64,000 nt of DNA from Malania oleifera (taxonomy: Eukaryota > Streptophyta > Magnoliopsida > Santalales > Ximeniaceae), in NCBI RefSeq assembly GCF_029873635.1, contig NC_080420.1, forward strand, positions 56,500,457 to 56,564,456, read 5' to 3'. Positions within the stretch are counted from its first letter, which is position 1, and each line of letters begins with the position of its first letter. Shown here one piece after another: positions 46,190-56,827 of this stretch. Both the position numbers and the translations under genes were made by a program. The notes under the pieces are model-generated. The model saw only the letters and a list, made by a program, of their open reading frames with translations. It was not told where the DNA came from and made no database searches.

Positions 46190-47622
46190 TTCCTAAGCCA
46201 AATGAGCACACCATCATTGGAACTAAATGGGTATATAGAAATAAGAAAGATAAGAATGGGGTAGTAACTAGGAATAAAGTTAGACTAGTTGCCCAAGGAT
46301 ATAACTAATAGGAAGGGATAGACTTTGATGAAACATATGCTCCTGTTGCTAGATTAGAAGCCATTCGTATGCTACTTGCCTTTGCTGCTTTTAAAAATTT
46401 TAAATTGTTTCAAATGGATGTTAAAAGCATTTTTCTAAATGGCTACATTAATGAAGAGGTATACGTAGAACAACCACCCAGTTTTGAAAATCATAAATAT
46501 CCTGATCATGTTTACCGGTTATCTAAAGCCTTGTATGGATTAAAACAAGGTCCTAGAGCTTGGTATGAGAGGCTTAGTGGTTTTCTACTAGAAAATAGGT
46601 TTACCCATGGCAAGATTGAGACTACGCTCTTCATCAAATCCAAAAATGATGATATGCTCCTTGTTCAAATTTATGTAAACGATATCATTTTTGGAGCAAC
46701 TAATGATGAGTTGTGTAATGAGTTTGCTAAATGCATGCAAAGTGAATTTGAAATGAGCATGATGGGTGAACTCAATTTCTTCTTAAGGCTACAGATTAAG
46801 CAAGCTAATCATGGAACTTTCATATGCCAATCGAAATACATTAGGGACTTCCTAAAGAAATTTAATATGGAAGATTGTAATATTCTTGGTACACCTATGA
46901 ATTCTTCCATTAAACTTGATAAAGATGAATAAGGAATTCCTGTTGACGTAAAATTGTATTGTGGCATGATTGGGAGTCTCCTATATCTCACTGCTAGTAA
47001 GCCTGACATTATGTTTAATGTGTGTATGTGTGCTAGGTTTCAAGCTGCCCCTAAGGAATCTCACTTAAAAGCTGTAAAACGAATCCTTAGGTATCTAGTT
47101 GGGACTATAGAGTTAGGCTTGTGGTATCCTAAGCATACTACCTTTGAGATTGTTAGTTACACTGATGCTGACTTTGTCAGTAGTAAGGTTGATAGAAAAA
47201 GCACTAGCGACACTTGTCATTACTTAGGACAATCTCTTGTTTCTTGGTTCTCCAAGAAGCATAACTCAGCTGTCTTATCCACAGCCGAAGCAGAATACAT
47301 TGCGGCTGGAAGTTTTTGTGCACGAACTCTTTATATGAAACAACTTGTGGATTTTGGATTTCACTATGAAACAATACTGATTAAATGTGACAATACTAGT
47401 GCAATCAACATCTCTAAAAATCCTATCTCACATTCACGAACTAAACACATTGAGATTATACATCATTTTCTACGTGATCATGTACAAAAAGGAGATATTG
47501 CACTTGAGTTTGTATGCACTAATGAACAGTGGGCCGACATATTCACTAAACCACTACCTAAGGATAGATTCGTACAAATTAGACGTGAGTTAGGCTTAAT
47601 GCATAGTAGAGAAACTTCCTAA
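46190..47622 (+). pseudogene. SIRE-like copia reverse transcriptase-RNase H, broken
   Basis: The RT opens PKPNEHTIIGTKWVYRNKKD and continues FDETYAPVARLEAIRMLLA, FQMDVKSIFLNGYINEEVYV and ALYGLKQGPRAWYERL. The active-site box is IYVNDIIFGA (normally YVDD). RNase H blocks YTDADF, LSTAEAEYIAAG and CDNTSAINISKNP follow, with the terminal ADIFTKPLPKDRF. Stops lie near 46306 and at 46930-46932. The Asn in the active site alone should abolish activity. Confidence 0.92.
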
Positions 47623-48198
47623 ACTTAAATGTTTCATAACTTGCATAAATTTAGGGGGAACTCTCTCATGGGAACTTTCCAAGTCTTAACAACTAATTCT
47701 ATTGTTGACTTATCTTCTTGCCTTAGACTTTGTGAAAGTTGACTGTTGATTGTGTGCATATGTCAAATATATATCTATTGCATGCTTATATTGATTATCA
47801 TCTGTGTAGCCAAATTTGTCCAATTCATGTTCATATTGATATTTTATTTGCTTGATTGAACCATACTGAACTGTTTGAGTTGTTGTGGATAAATTACTAG
47901 GAAATTTCAACTCAAACAGGTTACACTTATACATGTTTTCTTTTGGAAAGTCTGATTTACAAACGGCACTCTGCCAAAATTTTCAAAAATTCTTTCCAAA
48001 ATTATTATTGTATAAATGTAATAATCACCCATTGCATAGGATTTTAATTCAAATGGCCCTTTTTGCTGTTGCCAAAAGGGGGAGAGGGAAAGGGGGCAAA
48101 AATAATGGGTTTGTTTAAAAATACATTGGATGCATATTGCGAGGGGGAGCCTTCTTCGGCTTAATTCCATATTTTTGCCAATTGTATTTGTCATCATC
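47623..48198 (+). other. 3' untranslated part of the SIRE-like copia
   Basis: No env-like frame. It contains extra purine-rich runs (GGGGGAGAGGGAAAGGGGGC near 48077-48097 and GAGGGGGAG near 48140) before the main polypurine tract. Confidence 0.6.
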
Positions 48199-48212
48199 AA
48201 AAAAAGGGAGAA
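48199..48212 (+). other. Polypurine tract of the SIRE-like copia
   Basis: AAAAAAAGGGAGAA directly precedes the 3' LTR start TGTTGACC. Confidence 0.85.
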
Positions 48213-50323
48213 TGTTGACCTAATCGGTCACGCCCGATTTTGATAATGACAAATACTCATGTGTTTAATGAATATTTAGTTCATGTGCAGGTCTATATTA
48301 GCAGATACATTGATGGCACGTGAAAGCTTAAAGTTTGAAGACAAATTCATGTCTCTCAGTTGTAATATATATATTCAATAAGGAAATTGGTCTGTAATAG
48401 TAATTAGGATATTTGGTTTGCAATAAGCACACACAACACATGCATGGTTTATTATGTAAGCTCAAACCGAATACGAACTAAAAGTGACCGTAGAATGACC
48501 TTAGGGATTTCCCTTCGGTCGACCGACATCGGACTTTTTCGATGTATTCAAAATTGGACCTCAAGTGACCTTAGGACACTCACATTTGCACTTGCATGTA
48601 TTAAGCACTTGAATAGGGTTTGTATGTTTCAAGACTGCACAAAAATGCACACATTGTGCACTTTCGGTCGATCAGCCAAGGCAGTTCATTCTACCCTGGT
48701 CGACCGAAACAGGTCTTGGTCAACAGTTGACCAAGGCCTTGGTCGACCGAACTAATCTAGTTCAAAACTCCCCGGTTGATTGAAACCCTTTCTGGTCAAT
48801 AATTTGACCATCTGGTCGACCGAGCAAAAAATGTACTCTAACTACCTGGTCAACCGAGGGTCCTCGGGAAAAATCCCAACGGTCTGGTCAACCGAACCAG
48901 CTAGTTCAAAATGGCCTGGTCAACCGAACCTCAGAGAAATGGAAAATTGCTCACTTTCAATCGACCGAGCCTTCAGTTCAAAAATCTCCTGATTGACAAA
49001 ACTGTTTTGGTCGACCGGACCTCTCGGTTGCCTTGATTTTTACCACGGTTAAATATTTTTTAAACAGGGTTAAAATACTTAAAATGTCATTAAATTTTTC
49101 TAACAATTCCTTATAGGTCCCCAACGATCAAAAATCATGGGGTGTCTATATATACCCCTTCATTTGGGAAAATTAGTAATCTGATTAGCAAATAAAAAGC
49201 AAAAATTTTCTCTCAAGCAAAAACACTCTATTCTACTCCTACTGCTCATATTTTCACTTACATCACTCTAGCTTACCTTCAAAAGTTACTAAATCATCTA
49301 TTAGTGTTCTTGAGTGTTTAAATAGGAAGGTTTGCTCCTCATTGTTGTGAGATTGATTCATTTTTTATTGAGAGCCAAACCAAAAGGATAAGTTCATCCT
49401 AAGAAGACTTCATTAGATCTTCTGAGATTGTATATTCGTTGCAACATCTTCACAAGCTCTTATTTGCTTTTGGTTGCAAAATATTTTCAAAATCATTTAC
49501 AAATATCTATTGTGCTTTATCTTGAAAAACATTTGAAGAGATATTTGTTTTTGAGGTGAAACATCTTTCTTGCAATATTTATTCACTCACATATTATTTG
49601 TTGAACACAAAGATTATCTATTTTGCAATCCAAGCATATACATATTCATGTGATTGAGATATTCTGCTAATTGATATTCTTGAGGCTTGTTTGATATTCT
49701 GTGTGAACTCGGTTGATTTAATATTGTGAGATACACAAATTGTTGTTCATACTCTCACGTACGCATTACACTGATAGAAAATATATTTGAGAGTTTGAAT
49801 ATTTAGACCACACTGAGCTTACATTTTAAATCATCTGTGGTGTATGTGATTGAACGCATTTGGGTACAAATTTGCTTTACGTGAAAGCACTTTTATATTG
49901 TACCATTTGATTGTAAATCTGAGTACTTCCAGGCGTGGCCTGAGGGGGCGGTAATCCAACCCGATAAGGATCGGTGTAAAGGTTGAGATCAGCCTTGTAC
50001 TAATTGACCTGGTTTGTATAGGTGCCGCTCCACCTGTTTAAGTGAACAAGTTATTGTGGTAATCCTTGTGCTAGTTAGCCAAGGTGAGGACATAGGCAGT
50101 TGGCCGAACCTCGATAACATATCTACGTGTCACCCTCTCTTTACTACTTTCTGGTGCTTATGTGATTGATTAAATTGCTTTATTTAATTTCTGATATATT
50201 TATATTACTTGCACTAGATTGACCATAGGGTTATGAACATACTACTGTTAAGAGGAATACCTAAGGGTTAAATTTTAAAAATACCAATTCACCCCCCCTG
50301 TTGGGATCACAGTAAAGCTAACA
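48213..50323 (+). repeat. SIRE-like copia 3' LTR
   Basis: About 2.11 kb, ending GTAAAGCTAACA. Over the first ~128 bases it differs from the 5' LTR at eight sites, all transitions. The palindrome array is present at 48515-49020, with many GGTCGACC cores decayed to GGTCAACC or GGTTGATT. Confidence 0.93.
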
Positions 50324-50328
50324 CCAGT

Positions 50329-51062
50329 TTTTCACAAAAATACATGCTATAATTTATTCCCCTTATCTGGCTTACTGAGATGCTCACAACAACACCCAAT
50401 TTGACGCTCCTTGGCGTTCCCAACTCAAAAGCCTAAAAATCATATTTTTACCAAATTAATCAACTCATTTCCCACAACAATTTTAGTATAATACTACCTA
50501 CATTTCAAATACTCCAAACAACTCATAATACCCTTAAATCTCTAACTTACCCTAATTTTGGGATGGTGCCCAAGTTGGCCTAATCGAAAATCTACTCCGC
50601 CAGACTTGTAGAGAATCTCCTCAAGATCAACGTGGCGGCTTCTGATCGTCAAACCGGGGAAGATCGGGGCCGAAAATTTAGAGAGAAGGTAGAGAACCCG
50701 AACTGGAGAGAGAAAATGTGAGAAAAAAATCTAACTTCCTTGCTAATTCCCGATTTCGGCCTATAAATAGAGTGTTGTCCACGTGGCATCGTCGATGAGA
50801 CACGACACCTCATCAGCGAGCCCAAGAAGGGAGTTCGTCGACGAAGACTATCGATTCGTCGATGAGCCTGAATGTCCTGAAATCACCCCTCTCAGTAACT
50901 CTTCGTCGATAAGACACGTGTCCTCATCAATGTGCCCATGAAGGTTACTTGTCGACGAGCATTCTGCGTTCGTCAACGAGACCCTGCTAAGGACCTTTAG
51001 AAAAATCATTTTCTCTCATTTATTTTATTTACTTAATTTTTATAATTCTTAGCGTCTCTACA
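50329..51062 (-). repeat. 3' LTR of the minus Ty3 element, right part
   Basis: Continues the LTR after the copia element and ends AGCGTCTCTACA, next to the polypurine tract. Together the two parts form an LTR of about 2.45 kb. The segment 50786-50980 holds a cluster of GTCGAC-core palindromes. Confidence 0.85.
50786..50980. repeat. Array of TTCGTCGACGAA-type palindromes in a Ty3 LTR
   Basis: Sites at 50788-50800, 50834-50845 (perfect TTCGTCGACGAA), 50855-50866, 50902-50913, 50948-50959 and 50969-50980, plus a weaker one near 50808. Most carry CG-to-TG or CG-to-CA changes relative to the perfect palindrome. Confidence 0.8.
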
Positions 51063-51075
51063 TTCTCCTCTCCTT
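51063..51075 (-). other. Polypurine tract of the minus Ty3 element
   Basis: On the minus strand AAGGAGAGGAGAA immediately precedes the 3' LTR (TGTAGAGACGC). Confidence 0.75.
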
Positions 51076-51328
51076 ATAAAATTTCTTCCTCGAAATTTAC
51101 TATCTGTATTGAACGTCATCTTTTGAGGAAAAATCAACTACTTATTTTATTACTTACCCTCACTTGTGGCAAAGGAATACCGTGGTTACCAAGGGGTTCT
51201 AGGAGATTACAACCATTGAAATAAAATTCTCCCCAAAACCATTAAAATCTAAACACTACCTAATCTACATTATACAAATTAAATTACATACCTTAACCCT
51301 AATTCCCGCCGAACAGATGTGGATATCT

Positions 51329-51805
51329 CTAGCGCATCTGCTCCTTTAACTCCCAAGAAGCCTCCTCTACTACATGGTTGCACCACAAAACTTTTACCAA
51401 CTGTATACTTTTCGTACGTAACTCCTGTTCTTTCCAATCCAAAGCCTGCACTAGCGCTTCTTCATAAGACAAAACATCATTGAGCTCCAATGCCTCATAT
51501 CTGATCACATAGGAGGGGTCCGCGATGTTTTTCCTTAACATCGAAATGTGAAATACATCATGGATTCTAGACAAAGCAGCTGGCAGAGCCAACCTATAAG
51601 CAATTGGACCCACTCTCTCCAAAATCTCAAATGACCCAATATACCTAAGGCTCAGTTTACCCTTCCTTCCGAATCTCATAACATCTTTTAACGGTGCCAC
51701 TCTTAAGAACACATGATCCTCGGTGTCAAACTTCAACTCTCGCTGGCGAGTATCAGCATAACTCTTTTATCGGTTCTGCGCTGCACTGATTCTATCTCTG
51801 ATTAG
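51329..51805 (-). pseudogene. Ty3 integrase C-terminus with chromodomain-like tail
   Basis: The minus strand reads LIRDRISAAQNR (then a stop) KSYADTRQRELKFDTEDHV, FLRVAPLKDVMRFGRKGKLS, YRLALPAALSRIHDVFHISM and a tail with VKVLWCNHVVEEASWELKEQM. The GRKGKLSLRYIGSFEI block is the GPY/F-type module and the tail is a degenerate chromodomain. The upstream half of the integrase lies at 53915 and beyond, separated by a solo LTR. Confidence 0.88.
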
Positions 51806-52530
51806 TCTAATGATTACGCGTCAAAAATGCGTAATTAAGTGTTTAAATTCATGCATTGATGATTATAATTTTAATTAAATGCCTAATTATGTCTAATATT
51901 TTAACGTCAAGCTCATTTGATAATCTTGAGATAAATAGCCTATTTTTGTCATAAATTTACGGTCATTCGTGTCCTATTATTGCAGGACAATTTTTGGACA
52001 TTAAAGATGTACGCGGGTCGTGAACATGAAGAGGTGTCATATATGTGAGGCGGAGTCCAAATCAAGACCGTGAGCATTCGGGATTTTCATAGACATTGAA
52101 AGGATAATTTTCGGAAACTGAGCCATGCACGCAAAGAGAGGTTGTTTTCGACACTACTTCGTAATATGGATGTTACTTTCTCGTCCGAGCTTTGATCGAG
52201 ATAATTCAAAATTCTGTGGAAAGTCGAGGAAATTCTCTACAACTTTCATGTTTGGAATTTTGAGAGCTATGGGCTGTAGGAAGGTTGAAATCAGGCTTGT
52301 GTGCTGGAAAACAAAAAAAGAAAAAAGAAGAAACAAGAAAATAAAATAAAAAAGTGGGTCGGGTCTTTGATGTGACCCAGCTATGCAAAGGTTAACAACC
52401 CGTGAATGTGTGCTGGAGGGCTTTTCTAAAATGCAAAATAAGTGGGCTGGCTTGATGGGCTGCTGCAGTGTGAAGGATGGGCCATGAATTTGTGCGTACT
52501 GGAGTAAAATTGGGAAAGAGAAAAAAAACA

Positions 52531-52983
52531 AGGTTGGGTCTTGATGTGACCCAACCATGCAAGCCCATGTGTGTGTGTGTGTCTTGGTGTGTTGGTCGTG
52601 TAGGCTGGGTGATTGGAAGGTAAAAAGTAAAAGAAAAGTAAAAGAGGGGGGTATAGAAGGAAAAGGGAGCGTAGGGTTTTCGGGGGAGTAGTTGGGGGGG
52701 TTGCTGGGGTTTTCTTTGCTGAGGGTCCAGCGCTGCACACAACAGCAAGCAAGGTCGGGTCTTGATGTGACCCAGCCATGCAAGCCCATGTGTGTGTGTG
52801 TGTGTGTGTCTTGGTGTGTTGGTTGTGTAGGCTGAGGGATTGGAAGGTAAAAAGTAAAAGAAAAGTAAAAGAGGGGGGGGGGGTATGGAAGGAAAGGGGA
52901 GCGTAGGGTTTTCTAGGGAGTAGTTGGGGGGGTTGCTGGGGTTTTCTTTGCTGAGGGTCCAGCGCTACACACAACAGCAAGGA
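52531..52983. repeat. 221-bp tandem duplication within the solo LTR
   Basis: Copy 1 (52531-52751) and copy 2 (52752-52983) share GTCTTGATGTGACCCA, the TG microsatellite, AAAAAGTAAAAGAAAAGTAA and GCTGGGGTTTTCTTTGCTG. A partial third copy starts near 52356. Confidence 0.9.
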
Positions 52984-52989
52984 GGAGAC

Positions 52990-52993
<4 letters not shown>

Positions 52994-53046
<53 letters not shown>
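52994..53046. repeat. (CT)n microsatellite, ~26 units
   Basis: An uninterrupted CT tract directly after the 221-bp duplication in the solo LTR. Confidence 0.95.
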
Positions 53047-53050
<4 letters not shown>

Positions 53051-53914
53051 TAGTCTCTTTTATTAATTAGTTGTTTATTGTTATTTGTTTTATTTTGTCA
53101 TTTCAATACATGTTTAAATATTTAATTTCAATTTATTATTGCAGTGAATATTTTTTCTTAGAGTTAATATTGGACTTATTTATGTTTAAAAACATTGGTG
53201 GATTAATTTTAATTGTAATTAAGTTAATGCTAAGTTTGTTTCATTGGAATGTTATATTTACTTTTATTTTTTTATTCTCTCTCTCTCTTTTTTATCTTGT
53301 GTCAATTTAATATGTGTTTTAAGTACCTTATTGTTAAGTTTACTTTGCTTAATTTAAAGTTAATGTTGGGTTAAATTTCTGTTTGTTTAAGGTATTATTG
53401 TTTGAGTTTATTTTATTTGTTGAATGCTCACATTAGACTAATGGAATTTTCATTTTGGTTCGTTATTTGAATATTTGAAGCTTGGATCATTTCTTGTCAT
53501 TTATTTTATGCATGTTATGTTTGTTTAAAGATCATTTTAAAAAATTGCCTTGAATACTTTCTTGTTGGGTTGATTTTCATGTGAGCTCATTTTTAATGTG
53601 AATTTAATTTGTTTAAGCATTTTTCTAAGTTTGAGACTTTGTGTAGGTTAATTTATCTTCTTTTAGGATTTTGTTTAAATTTAGTTCATTCGCTTGTTTT
53701 AATTTTCTCACAAATTTTTGCAAACCCCAAGAAACTGAGTCTAAACCATGTTCAGTAAAATTGTTTTCTTATTTTCTTCTTCCTGTTTTGTGCTAGTTTA
53801 AAACTAATCTACATTCCCTAAGGAGACGTTCTGGCCTGTTTGAGCTAATTATTACACGACGTAACTCCTATACTTGGGATATCCATAGTGCTACTCATTT
53901 TTAGAAGTGAGTCA

Positions 53915-55450
53915 TCTAACTTTATCCTGAGTCTGCTATATCAGCTCTGACCCCAATATCTGTCTCTCTCCGATATCATCCCAATATAATGGGGATCGAA
54001 ACCTCCTGCCATATAATGCCTTAAATGGTGTCATCCCTATGCTAGTTTGATAACTATTATTATACGCAAACTCGACTAACGGTATTAACCGCAACCAATT
54101 GCCTCAAAAGTCCAGAAGGCATGCACGTAACATATCCTCCAATATATGTATCATCCTATCTGTCTGTCCATCTTTCTGAGGATGAAATGCAGTGCTGAAT
54201 GACAATGGAGAACCCATGGCCTCTTGCAAACTCCTCCAAAAATGGGATGTGAATCATGGGTCTCGATCTGAAACTATGGACACTGGCATGCCTTGCATTC
54301 TCACTACCTCATGAATGTCAATCGGTTTAAGGACTAGTTAACTCTAATAGACAAGAAATGGGCAGTCTTCGTAAGTTGATCCACCACTACCCAAATGGTG
54401 TCCTGTTTGTGAAGTGCCAGCGGTAACCCAGTGACAAAATTCATCGCTATATGCTCCCACTTCCACTCAAGAATATACAGCAGCTACAATGACCCCGCCG
54501 GTCTCTAATGCTCAGCTTTCACCTGTTGACATGTCAAACACTGTGCTACAAACTCGGCAATTTCTCTTTTCATTTTGCTCCACTAAAACGAATCCCAAAG
54601 ATCCCTGCACATTTTAGTGCTACCAGGATGTACCATATACAAGGATCGGTGTGCTTCCTCCAAAATCACTTTCTTAATCTCAGGATTGGTGGGTACACAT
54701 AACCTGGTACGGAACCTCAAGGCCCCATCATCTGAGATACTGAAATCTTCCTCTAGACCATCCTATACTTTCTCTATCAGCTTTACTAGTTTTGCATCAC
54801 TCCTCTATGCCGCTTTAATTCTTTCCTATAGAGTCAGTTGCAACACCAAATTTGCAATAAATGTATTATGGTCACCCTCTATGAGTTCTATCCCCATTCT
54901 TTACAAATTCATCTGAACCAGATGCTAAATCACCACTAGAGATACTAAGGCACCCACTGATTTTCGACTCAAGGCATCAGCCACCAAATTTGCCTTTCCT
55001 AGGTGGTAACTAATGGTGTAATTGTAATTCTTTATCATCTCTAATCATCTCCTCTACCTCATGTTCAACTCTTTCTGCGTGAAAAAGTATTTCAAACTCT
55101 TATGGTCAGTAAAAATTTCACACCTACCCCCATAAAGATAATGCCGCCAAATCTTTAGTGCGTACACAACCACTGCCAGCTCCAAATCATGGATAGGGTC
55201 ATTCTTCTCATAATCTTTCAACTGACGTGAGGCATATTCTATAACTCTCCCCTGCTACATCATAACAAAGCCAAGCCCTTTATGCAATGCATCATTGTAG
55301 ATCACAAAACCCTTCTCACCTGAAGGAATTGTCAACACCGGTGCAATGATGAGTCGCTGCTTATGCTCTTGGAAGCTCTGCTCACATTCATCAAACCATT
55401 CAAACTTTACCCCTTTCCTGGTCAAGCTTGTCAACGGACCAAACTATTTA
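53915..55450 (-). pseudogene. Ty3 integrase core and RNase H, degraded
   Basis: The minus strand contains integrase blocks such as RQILGSELI, AYNNSYQTSIGM and ALYGRRFRSP, and the zinc-finger side CLTCQQVKAEH with WKWEHIAMNFVTGLPLA. It also carries the end of RNase H and the connection (HLGKANLVADALSRKS near 54970). Numerous stops; coordinates of the sub-blocks are approximate. Confidence 0.75.
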
Positions 55451-56343
55451 AAGAAACCCTCAACAAACCTGCGATAGTATCTAGCCAAACCCACTTCTGA
55501 TTTTCTGCACATTCTTTGGTCGTACCCAATCTACTACCGCCTCGAACTTACTCAGGTCTACTGAGATACCACCTCTGGAGATCACATGTCCAAGGAAGGT
55601 AACCTGCACTAGCCAGAATTCGCACTTCTTAAATTTTGCAAATATTTTCCTTTCCCTCAGTATCTGAAGTACTATCCTTAGATGTTCCTTGTGTTCCTCT
55701 GGGCTCTTTGAATACATAGTATATCGTCAATAAATACCACCACGAACTGATCCAAATACTAATGAAATACCCTGTTCATCAAATCTATAAATACCGCGGG
55801 GGCATTTGTCAATCCAAATGGCATAACCAAGAATTCGTAATGGCCATACCAAGTCCTAAATATCGTCTTAGAAACATTCTCTAATCTGAATTTTACTTGA
55901 TGATACCTAGACCATAAATCTATCTTTGAGAAAACGTATGTCTCCTGTAGTTGATCAAACAAATCGTTGATGCAGGGAAGCGGGTATTTATTCTTGACAA
56001 TCACTTTATTAATTTCACAGTAGTCGATGCACATTCTCATCGACCTATCTTTATTTTTCACAAATAATACCGGCACTCCCCAGGGCAACACGTTGGGCCA
56101 AATAAATCCCCTATCCAATAGTTCTTGCAACTGATCCTTCAATTCTTTTAGTTCAACCGATGTCATTCTGTACGGCGCTTTCAAAATAGGCACTGTCCCC
56201 GATACTAGATCAATAGAAAATTCTACCTCACGATCAAGAGGTAGTCCTGGAAAATCCTTGGGAAAAACATCAAGAAAATACCTTACTATCGGGATATCCT
56301 CCATCCTCAACTCACCCTCTGATACCGCCTTTACACAGGCCAC
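55451..56343 (-). pseudogene. Ty3 reverse transcriptase, frameshifted
   Basis: The minus strand reads [77 protein letters not shown] and [18 protein letters not shown]. The active-site box FIDDIL (about 55715) keeps both Asp. A frameshift follows immediately, then KSPEEHKEHLRIVLQILRER and FLGHVISRGGISVD. Order and motifs are typical of Ty3/gypsy RT. Confidence 0.88.
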
Positions 56344-56349
56344 AAAACC

Positions 56350-56827
56350 CTAACAACCATCTAACAGCAATCGCCTCACTTGAATGGCAGATAACAACTG
56401 TGGTGGGGTACGCACACAAGACCCTACAAACTGATACTCCTGTCCTCCTGGAGGTTTGAACACAATCTCTTTCTGATAACAATCTATACTGGCATAGTGA
56501 ACAGCTAGCCAGTCCATACACAATATCACCTCGAATCCATGCATATCCAAGACAACTAGATCAACCATTAAAATCCTCCCCTGAATACACACTGGACAAT
56601 TGCTAAGTACTTTATCACATGTCCCCACAGTCCCTGTCGGTGTAGCTACTGATAAACTAACCCCCAACTGCTGAGTTTCAAACCTATACAATTTTACAAA
56701 TTCTAGGGTGATGAAGGAATGAGTCGCCCTAGAATCAAACAATGCAGTAGCTTTAAATGATAGAATTGAAATGGTACCTATCACGATGTCTCTAGCCACC
56801 TTCGCATCCCCCGGTATCAATGCGTAG
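56350..56827 (-). pseudogene. Ty3 aspartic protease remnant
   Basis: The minus strand reads ALIPGDAKVARDIVIGTISI, then ATALFDSRATHSFITLEFV, where the catalytic DSG is DSR. VVLDMHGFEVILCMDWLAVH and YASIDCYQKEIVFKPPG follow. The N-terminal side is cut by the solo LTR at 56828; the missing gag sequence resumes at 59107. Confidence 0.87.

Larger units (their letters stand above)
40831..50323 (+). mobile_element. SIRE/Maximus-like Ty1/copia retrotransposon, full length (9.5 kb), defective
   Basis: Flanked by the 5-bp duplication CCAGT (40826-40830 and 50324-50328). It has two ~2.1-2.2-kb LTRs starting TGTTGACCTAATCGGTCACG, a Met-tRNA primer site at 43024, gag, protease, integrase, RT, RNase H, and a polypurine tract at 48199-48212. 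The long LTRs and large gag fit the SIRE/Maximus lineage. No env-like frame exists between pol (47622) and the 3' LTR. It inserted into the LTR of the minus-strand Ty3 element. Confidence 0.93.
51811..53914. mobile_element. Solo LTR (2.1 kb) inserted in the Ty3 integrase
   Basis: Starts TGATTACGCG, ends AGTGAGTCA and is flanked by the 5-bp duplication TCTAA (51806-51810 and 53915-53919). The integrase frame on either side (DKVR | LIRDRI) rejoins when the segment is skipped. No primer site or coding domain is inside, so it is a solo LTR. It contains a 221-bp tandem duplication and a long CT tract. The lineage is uncertain. Confidence 0.82.

Noticed and set aside
47623-48198. Possible env-like ORF expected in some SIRE elements
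   Set aside because: Frames here are under 100 codons and have no signal peptide plus membrane-anchor pattern.
52154-52980. Overlapping long minus frames with repeated HTHTHTWACM-type peptides
   Set aside because: They arise from the 221-bp tandem duplication and the TG microsatellite inside a solo LTR; no start context or domain.
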